DNA of 10,245 bases from Bryobacterales bacterium (GTDB taxonomy: Bacteria > Cyanobacteriota > Vampirovibrionia > Obscuribacterales > Obscuribacteraceae): the NCBI GenBank assembly GCA_903970295.1, contig CAJCHQ010000024.1, forward strand, positions 1 through 10,245, given 5' to 3'. Each line of letters opens with the position of its first letter. Position 1 is the stretch's first letter. The position numbers and the translations under genes are program-made. The notes beneath the pieces are model-generated. The model worked only from the letters and a program-made list of their open reading frames with translations. It was not told the origin of the DNA and made no database searches. Below are positions 1 through 5,126 of this stretch, piece after piece.

Positions 1-939
1 GTCACGGTGCTTATCTGGAGTATTCATGTGCTCAGGTCGGCCGGTATTCCCTGGCGTGCTGTGATGGTTTTCGGCTCCGTAATTGGTGTTGCCAATGCTG
101 TCAGAATCCTCAATTATTTTGCGCCGTATCTTGCTCAGTACAACACTGCCGAAACGTTCGATTCGTTTATCAGTAGAACTGTCGCTCAAGAGGCGACGAA
201 ATTTGTCGTCATTCTCATGGCCGAGTTGCTCATATGTATCGTTGGCTTAGCCTGTCTGCGCTACAGTTTCCCGGACCTGGCCAGACAAATAACGAGCCGG
301 GTTTTACTAGCTCCCTATCCAGGCCAACGTCAGAAGCGAACCTTGCTGTGGCGAGACGCGGTTCTGTCTTCCTATGCCTTTCTTGGTGTACTCGCTTGTC
401 TGCACCTTGGCAAGGGTTATTTCACTGCCTCTTTTTCGCCGGCCGTGCAGATCGATGTGCCGTCTGCATTGCAAAGTATTTTTAGTGCGACTGTGCCCAG
501 TCTCGATATTCTTTCCGGAACGTTTGCTTTGGCTGCGCTTGCACCATTTGCTCTGGCTGTCTTAGCCAGCATTTGCAAACGCTACCTGGCCTCCGAGAGT
601 CGTCTGCTGCCTGTCTTATTGCTCTTGGCTGTGATTTTCGGAACCGCATCAAAATTCTGGAAGCAGTGTGTGATCGACACCGCTTATGATTTCGTCCTCT
701 TCGTGATGATCTGGTTTTTCATCACGCGTGTGTTCAGGCTCAATGCTCTAAGCTATTTGTTCGTCGCCCTGGAATTAGTGGCTGCTCAGAATCTCGCCGT
801 CTTGCTCGCCCATGCCCAAGCAGTGGCCATGCCTGAAATAGCTGTGGCGGTTACCCTGTTGTTACTACCTGTATTTGGTTTTGCTGCCGTTTGGCTCAAG
901 GACAGAGGCTCGAAGGCAGAGCCCGTTGACCCGAACTAA
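1..939 (+). CDS. Multi-pass membrane protein of unknown function (5' end outside window)
   Basis: The reading frame is open from base 1 and ends with TAA at 937-939. The GTG at 7 is the first possible start, but no ribosome site can be seen before the window edge, so I treat the gene as truncated at its 5' end. The visible ~310 residues are strongly hydrophobic, with about seven or eight likely membrane helices. By residue from the GTG they lie near 17-35, 64-85, 115-135, 168-190, 198-216, 223-240, 243-268 and 275-296. The tail is short, charged and probably cytosolic (KDRGSKAEPVDPN). I see no protease, kinase or transporter motif; in particular there is no EExxxR signature of CPBP proteases. 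Its stop codon overlaps the stop of the convergent AroE-like gene. The coding call is secure; the function is unknown. Confidence 0.8.
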   Translation, partial: VTVLIWSIHVLRSAGIPWRAVMVFGSVIGVANAVRILNYFAPYLAQYNTAETFDSFISRTVAQEATKFVVILMAELLICIVGLACLRYSFPDLARQITSRVLLAPYPGQRQKRTLLWRDAVLSSYAFLGVLACLHLGKGYFTASFSPAVQIDVPSALQSIFSATVPSLDILSGTFALAALAPFALAVLASICKRYLASESRLLPVLLLLAVIFGTASKFWKQCVIDTAYDFVLFVMIWFFITRVFRLNALSYLFVALELVAAQNLAVLLAHAQAVAMPEIAVAVTLLLLPVFGFAAVWLKDRGSKAEPVDPN

Positions 940-1862
940 CGAATGTTTTGATACGCTGCCCGAATCGAATCATAGGGAATTGTCTTGCCAGTCACTCTTT
1001 CGATGTGCATGGCAGTTGAGCTGAGCATGTGGCTGAGTCCATTGAAAGTCTTGAAACCCTGTTGTTGCAATTGGGTCAAAAATGGCGTTTGTGCCGGCGT
1101 ATACGAAGCATCAAAGGCGATACCAAAAGCGGGCAGAATGTCATTTGTCTGAAGCGGGGTGCCTGTTGATTTGCCCTTGTCAGTGCTGGCTTTGCCCAAG
1201 CCAGTGCCATTGTAGAAATAGTCGTAAGCGGAAAAATCTCTTTTTGTGCGACGGTCGTATGTGTTGACCATCACTGATTTATTCAACTTGTAGATCGTAT
1301 GTCTCAGTCTGGCCATCTTGGCTTGGCTGATGTCGATCAATCCGATCCGCTTGAGAGTTTTGCAGAGCCGCACAGATATAGCACTCGACACTCCGCCGCA
1401 GCCGAAGAAAAGCATGCTTTTGCCGGTGAATTGAAGATCGGCTTCCTGGCTGACTCCCGCGAGGAAAGCTCTGCCGTCCAGGTTGTCGCCCACGGCGGCG
1501 TTATCCAACTTGAAAATCATGTTGACCGAATTACAATTGCGCGCATCTTCGGTCAGCCTATCTACGTAGAGATCGATCACTTGTTTAAAAGGGTCTGATA
1601 CCATAATTGATTGAAAATTATCGACGCCGCGCAAAACGTCCATCAGTTGAGCCAGTTCGAAATCTGTTTTGACCGGTTCGCGCGTCGTTAACTCGAACGG
1701 CAAAAGCTCGCCTTTGATTTTGTGTATTTTGAACAGCTCCTCATACAACTCGAATGTACGCGAAGCTCTCAGGTAGCCGGACAAAAGCACATGAAAAGGA
1801 TAATGCCGTTCTTCGAGAAACTGCACGGATGGCCAGAAATCGAGCTTATCGTTATATGGCAT
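936..1862 (-). CDS. Shikimate dehydrogenase-like (AroE-fold) NAD(P)-dependent oxidoreductase, divergent
   Basis: This 308-residue protein has the AroE two-domain layout. The catalytic Lys is K93 in VSDPFK, followed by N114 in NSVN and the catalytic Asp D129 in GDNLDG. The Rossmann loop is GCGGVS at 154-159, then come NGTGLG at 218-223 and the C-terminal strand and helix (FDASYTPAQTPF, then NGLSHMLSSTA, then RVTGK). The N-terminal HSLSP substrate loop is reduced to S34-R-T36, and the usually conserved Gln of the MLxxQA helix is Thr (T283). AroE enzymes reduce 3-dehydroshikimate with NADPH. Here the catalytic Lys/Asp pair is intact but the carboxylate- and hydroxyl-binding positions differ, so quinate, aminoshikimate or another polyol acid is possible. 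It is the last gene of a leftward three-gene unit, 50 bp after the 2-hydroxyacid dehydrogenase. The ATG at 1862 has only a weak ribosome site. Family is likely; substrate is open. Confidence 0.85.
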   Translation of the reverse strand: MPYNDKLDFWPSVQFLEERHYPFHVLLSGYLRASRTFELYEELFKIHKIKGELLPFELTTREPVKTDFELAQLMDVLRGVDNFQSIMVSDPFKQVIDLYVDRLTEDARNCNSVNMIFKLDNAAVGDNLDGRAFLAGVSQEADLQFTGKSMLFFGCGGVSSAISVRLCKTLKRIGLIDISQAKMARLRHTIYKLNKSVMVNTYDRRTKRDFSAYDYFYNGTGLGKASTDKGKSTGTPLQTNDILPAFGIAFDASYTPAQTPFLTQLQQQGFKTFNGLSHMLSSTAMHIERVTGKTIPYDSIRAAYQNIR

Positions 1863-1912
1863 TGTTCAACTTTGAAGTGATCGAATGATTTGCAGCCGAT
1901 ATACTGGATCAA

Positions 1913-2983
1913 TTAGCTCCAGGGCATAGCGGGTTGGGCGTCGCTCGATTCTTCTTCGTCGGCGACGATAACTTCGCCCATGCGCTTGATGAAAGCCGAC
2001 CAAATTTCTTTGTTGACAGCGTTTTTCGGCACTATACCCTCGAGGGCCGAGAGCAAATTTTCGACCGCCAAATTTTTCATAGCCAGTCTCGTCTCGTTGG
2101 TGGCACTGCCAATGTGTGGCGCCAGCACCACATTCGGTAGCGCCAATAGTTCTTCGCTTACTTTGGGTTCGAACTCAAATACATCCAGGCCGGCACCCGC
2201 CAACTTACCTTCTTGCAAAGCCAGCACTAGTTCCTTTTCGTTGACAACAGCGCCCCGCGCTGTGTTTACCAAGATGCTGCGTTTTTTCATTTGGGCCAAT
2301 TCTGCTCGACCGATCAAATGTCTGGTGCTTTGACTCAATGGACAGTGAATGCTGACGAAGTCGGAACGCTTGAGAATCTCGCCGAGTGAAACACGTTGAG
2401 CCGAATATTCTTTGATTAAGCGTTTGTCTTTCTCTTCGTCACCTTTTCTCGTGTAGAGGATTTGCATGCCGAAGCCTCTGCCGCGCCTGGCCATCGCTTC
2501 GCCGATGCGGCCCATGCCGACTATGCCGAGTGTTTTGCCACTAATTTCACTGCCGAGAAGTAGATTTTCTTGGAAACCCTGCCAATGACCGTCGCGCACA
2601 TAACGGTCGCCTTCGACAATGCGTCTGGCGCAGGCAAGCAGTAATGCAAAAGCCAGATCTGCCGTGGCATTGTCCAGTACGCCCGGGGTATTAGTGACAA
2701 GGATGCCTCTTTTATTCGCCTCAGCTATGTCCACGTTGTCGTGGCCGACCGCTACATTGGCCACCAGCTTCAAATCCGGGCAAGCATCCATAACGGCGGC
2801 TGTGATTTTGTCCGAGCGTACACAAACAACTGCTGTGCATTTCTCCAATTTCTGAATCAATACATCTTCTGGAACGACTGTCGGTTCGTACCAGACTTCC
2901 AGTTCGGCGATATCCACTATGCGGTCGTTTAATTCATCTGTAAGGGTGCCAGTGGCGAATACGCGGGCATCGATTTTTCTCAT
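1913..2983 (-). CDS. D-2-hydroxyacid dehydrogenase, glyoxylate/hydroxypyruvate reductase type
   Basis: A 356-residue member of the D-isomer-specific 2-hydroxyacid dehydrogenases. These enzymes reduce 2-oxoacids such as glyoxylate or hydroxypyruvate to the D-hydroxyacid in the cytosol. The substrate domain has VAVGHDNVD (77-85). The nucleotide domain has GMGRIG (156-161) and ends its second strand in YTRK (177-180); a basic residue there rather than Asp suggests NADP(H). The catalytic triad is complete: R243 in TARG, E272 in the EFEP segment and H290 in APHIGSAT. The C-terminal helix ETRLAMKNLAVENLL resembles human GRHPR and archaeal GyaR. An acidic tail of about 20 residues (ADEEESSD...) is extra. 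I chose the ATG at 2983 because GGTGGAG lies just upstream; a GTG at 2992 would add three residues and has no ribosome site. It starts about 30 bp after the GlpD-like gene, so the two are probably cotranscribed. Confidence 0.92.
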   Translation of the reverse strand: MRKIDARVFATGTLTDELNDRIVDIAELEVWYEPTVVPEDVLIQKLEKCTAVVCVRSDKITAAVMDACPDLKLVANVAVGHDNVDIAEANKRGILVTNTPGVLDNATADLAFALLLACARRIVEGDRYVRDGHWQGFQENLLLGSEISGKTLGIVGMGRIGEAMARRGRGFGMQILYTRKGDEEKDKRLIKEYSAQRVSLGEILKRSDFVSIHCPLSQSTRHLIGRAELAQMKKRSILVNTARGAVVNEKELVLALQEGKLAGAGLDVFEFEPKVSEELLALPNVVLAPHIGSATNETRLAMKNLAVENLLSALEGIVPKNAVNKEIWSAFIKRMGEVIVADEEESSDAQPAMPWS

Positions 2984-3013
2984 TGGCTCCACCGTTTTTT
3001 GCGTTAGGTGATT

Positions 3014-4750
3014 TTAACTAACTGCAGAAGCGACTTCACGAAAAGATTCCATGTGAAGGTCAAGGGTTTTTTCCAGAGCCGCCAGCTCGACTGTGGCACG
3101 GCTATCATCCCAATTTAACAAACTTTGCATCAGCATTGCTACCTTCGGTGCCCCCTGTTTGCACTGAATCTGGTGCAGCATACCCAATCTCATCCGTCTA
3201 AAGAGTACATCCTGCAGAGATACGGCACCTTCGCTCAAGACACAAAAGGGCACCTCGGCCATAATTGGCGGAAAATCGGGACAGATTCTTTCGTTCAAAA
3301 CAGGTTGTTTTTCGACAATGTCGATGATCAATTGCGCATCTTTGCCGTAGCTCGAAATCAAATGATCGAGAGTGGCCGGTTCAATCGAAAGCTTTCTTGC
3401 TTTGGCCGCTATTGACGCGGTGGCGGTCAGATAGTCATTTCTGTCAGACCATCCACCCAGCATGATGCGCTTTGTGCGCGAGACATTTTTCGCTTTTGCC
3501 TCGGGGGATGTGGGATTACGTTCGGTGATTTTGTCCACTGCTCGAGCAGCAATCAAACGGTAGTTCGTGAGCTTGCCCCCGAAGAGATTGATCAGCCCGT
3601 CTGCGCTCTCAAACATTTGCCCGTGCTGCGCCTGAGCGTCCGCTCGATAAGCCTTGCTTTTGACCGTTGTGCCGCGCTTGTCATGAGCGTTTCCCTGACC
3701 ATTGGCGCTGGCATTATTTAGTGAGGCTGACTCGTTATTTAACGCAGCTAATCCCGACCACGCGGCAATGACATCCCGGGACGAGAGCTTTTTATCGCCG
3801 CAGTAGCGGTTAACAGCGGTGAGCAAGTAGGAGACATCGTCTCTGGTCGGCAGCGGCTGGCCAAGATCACCCGTGAATGGAGACGTGGCGGCACCGATCA
3901 TCAAAGCTCGCTGCCAGGGCACGACAAATATGTAACGCTTATCCTCTGTCGGCAGGTAGAGGGCCGTATTTATTTCAAGTGCCGACGGCAGCACCATGAT
4001 GTGAGTGGTTTTTTCCAATTTAACCGGCGAGTCTGACTGAGACTTCTGTAAAAGTGCTCCAGCCCAAACCCCGGCTGCGTTTACGACAAACTTACTACGG
4101 ATGGATATCTCATTCCCGCTGTAACGATCTCGGCAACGCACGACTTTCGTAACTCCGTTTTCCGAGGCGAAATCGATCGCTTCGAGGTAATTGATGGCGT
4201 TGGCTCCTTCATTACACGCGGACTTGATCACTTCGATCACCAGGCGTGAATCATCGGTCAAACAGTCGTGGAAGCGCAGTCCAGAAGCTACGACATTAGC
4301 AGAAAGAGCGGGTGCGGCTTCGAGCAATTCTTTCTGAGACAGTTCGTCGTGTTTGTTAATGCCCTGCATAGAGCCGGACAAGAGGTCATAAATGCTTAGA
4401 CCGATCTTAGCTTTGAGATTGAAAAAACGGTCTGACCGAGTCAGAGGCAGGATAAATAATGAGTCCCGAATCAAATGCGGGGCAAGCTGTCCCAGCACAA
4501 ATCGCTCCTGGCACAAAGCCCTGGTCGAGCTAATTTTGAATTGATCCAGATATTCTAGACCGCCATCAATCACCTTGTTTGTGCGGCTTGATGAGCCTGA
4601 AGAAAAGTCTTCCCGCTCCACCAGCAGTACCGACAAGCCGCGTGTCGCGGCATCCTGGGCGACACCAGCGCCGATAATGCCGCCGCCGATCACGAGGACG
4701 TCAAATTCTCGAAGAGCAGCTATCTCGAGCACCTGGGCGCGACTTTTCAT
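3014..4750 (-). CDS. glpD: FAD-dependent glycerol-3-phosphate dehydrogenase-like oxidoreductase (GlpD family)
   Basis: A 578-residue protein with the GlpD/DAO layout. The N-terminal FAD site is IGGGIIGAG (21-29) followed by a Glu at the end of strand 2 (VERED). The SGSSSRTNK stretch (51-59), WAG-type NAAGVWAGALL (224-234), IGAATSPFTGD (285-295), GGKLTNYR (391-398) and a DAO C-terminal helical domain follow. GlpD oxidises glycerol 3-phosphate to dihydroxyacetone phosphate and passes electrons to quinone at the membrane. Family-conserved residues differ: the usual HGGLRYL is DGGLEYL (D62, E66) and the usual GLRPL is GLAAL (333-337). An Asn/Ala/Ser/Gly-rich insertion runs from about 338 to 378. 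The substrate may therefore not be glycerol 3-phosphate. The ATG at 4750 has a good GAGG site five bases upstream. It is the first gene of the leftward unit. Confidence 0.85.
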   Translation of the reverse strand: MKSRAQVLEIAALREFDVLVIGGGIIGAGVAQDAATRGLSVLLVEREDFSSGSSSRTNKVIDGGLEYLDQFKISSTRALCQERFVLGQLAPHLIRDSLFILPLTRSDRFFNLKAKIGLSIYDLLSGSMQGINKHDELSQKELLEAAPALSANVVASGLRFHDCLTDDSRLVIEVIKSACNEGANAINYLEAIDFASENGVTKVVRCRDRYSGNEISIRSKFVVNAAGVWAGALLQKSQSDSPVKLEKTTHIMVLPSALEINTALYLPTEDKRYIFVVPWQRALMIGAATSPFTGDLGQPLPTRDDVSYLLTAVNRYCGDKKLSSRDVIAAWSGLAALNNESASLNNASANGQGNAHDKRGTTVKSKAYRADAQAQHGQMFESADGLINLFGGKLTNYRLIAARAVDKITERNPTSPEAKAKNVSRTKRIMLGGWSDRNDYLTATASIAAKARKLSIEPATLDHLISSYGKDAQLIIDIVEKQPVLNERICPDFPPIMAEVPFCVLSEGAVSLQDVLFRRMRLGMLHQIQCKQGAPKVAMLMQSLLNWDDSRATVELAALEKTLDLHMESFREVASAVS

Positions 4751-4755
4751 ATGAA

Positions 4756-4759
4756 CCTC
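4756..4759 (-). promoter_or_regulatory. Ribosome binding site of the GlpD-like gene
   Basis: GAGG on the minus strand sits five bases before the ATG at 4750. It fixes the start of the first gene of the leftward operon. Confidence 0.6.
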
Positions 4760-4889
4760 GGGACTCCATCAACCGAAAAAGATATCTAACCGCCTGAGCC
4801 AGGCTGGGACGATGATCTGTGCGCTCTTCCGACTGTAACTTTGGCTTTCCTGAGCCGAGCAGCCTACAATCATTACACACATTTGCCTA

Positions 4890-4917
4890 AATTTAACTTA
4901 GCCCCAGTCGTTGGCAA
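4890..4917 (-). promoter_or_regulatory. Candidate sigma-70-type promoter for the leftward GlpD-like operon
   Basis: On the minus strand TTGCCA (4917-4912) is followed after 16 bases by TAAATT (4895-4890). These match 5/6 and 4/6 of the -35 and -10 consensus. Transcription would start near 4883, giving a leader of about 130 bases that contains the GCCTG/CAGGC dyad. The assignment is by eye and weak. Confidence 0.25.
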
Positions 4918-4971
4918 CGCTCTGAAACCCACATATTTAGTGCTTCCTAAGTTATTTTTTGTCCATTTACG

Positions 4972-5000
4972 TTGAAAGCCATGTAAAGTCTGGGGAAAAT
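4972..5000 (+). promoter_or_regulatory. Candidate sigma-70-type promoter for the TPR-CHAT gene
   Basis: TTGAAA (4972-4977) is separated by 17 bases from GAAAAT (4995-5000), matching 5/6 and 4/6 of consensus. A start near 5007 would give a leader of about 120 bases that includes the hairpin at 5074-5090. The -10 element is poor, so this is only a candidate. Confidence 0.3.
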
Positions 5001-5073
5001 CTATCGGCATTTAGCGTATCCTTTTTGCTGTTTCCGGTTGCGAGGCAGCCCCCGGTTAGAGCTGCTCTCTTTT

Positions 5074-5090
5074 TCGCCAGGCGCTGGCGA
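5074..5090 (+). promoter_or_regulatory. GC-rich inverted repeat in the TPR-CHAT leader
   Basis: TCGCCAG (5074-5080) and CTGGCGA (5084-5090) are a perfect 7-bp inverted repeat around GCG. In RNA this would be a tight hairpin ending 36 bases before the TTG start. A pyrimidine run (CTCTTTTT) precedes it and no T-run follows, so it is not a normal terminator. It could be an operator or a translation-modulating leader hairpin. Confidence 0.45.
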
Positions 5091-5113
5091 GTCACTGGCA
5101 AACTGAATGCAGA

Positions 5114-5119
5114 AAGAGG
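5114..5119 (+). promoter_or_regulatory. Ribosome binding site deciding the TTG start of the TPR-CHAT gene
   Basis: AAGAGG within AGAAAGAGG lies seven bases before the TTG at 5127. This is the best ribosome site near the gene. It places the start so that the signal peptide is at the N-terminus. The ATG at 5151, eight codons further on, has a poorer site (AAGAG about ten bases upstream). Confidence 0.6.
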
Positions 5120-5126
5120 TTCGACG

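Larger units (their letters stand above)
4751..5126. other. Divergent intergenic region between the GlpD-like operon and the TPR-CHAT gene
   Basis: This 376-bp stretch has no convincing gene. An open frame from 4959 runs into the TPR-CHAT gene, but its translation before 5127 is Arg/Pro/Phe-rich and would bury the signal peptide, so I read it as noncoding leader. The region holds candidate promoters in both directions (4890-4917 leftward, 4972-5000 rightward). On the GlpD side there is a small dyad, GCCTG-AGC-CAGGC (4792-4804). The octamer CCTGAGCC occurs at 4793-4800 and again at 4849-4856. On the CHAT side there is a GC-rich hairpin (5074-5090). Confidence 0.6.

Noticed and set aside
1299..1598. 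99-residue plus-strand open frame inside the AroE-like gene
   Set aside because: The minus-strand product shows ordered AroE motifs across this interval; the plus frame shows none.
936..4750. Genomic island or mobile origin of the three-gene unit
   Set aside because: No integrase, insertion sequence, tRNA or flanking repeat was seen, and base composition by eye resembles the neighbours.
4959..5126. N-terminal extension of the TPR-CHAT protein from the ATG at 4959
   Set aside because: No ribosome site lies before it, the translation is Arg/Pro-rich without family likeness, and it would bury an otherwise clear signal peptide. The TTG at 5127 has a good ribosome site.
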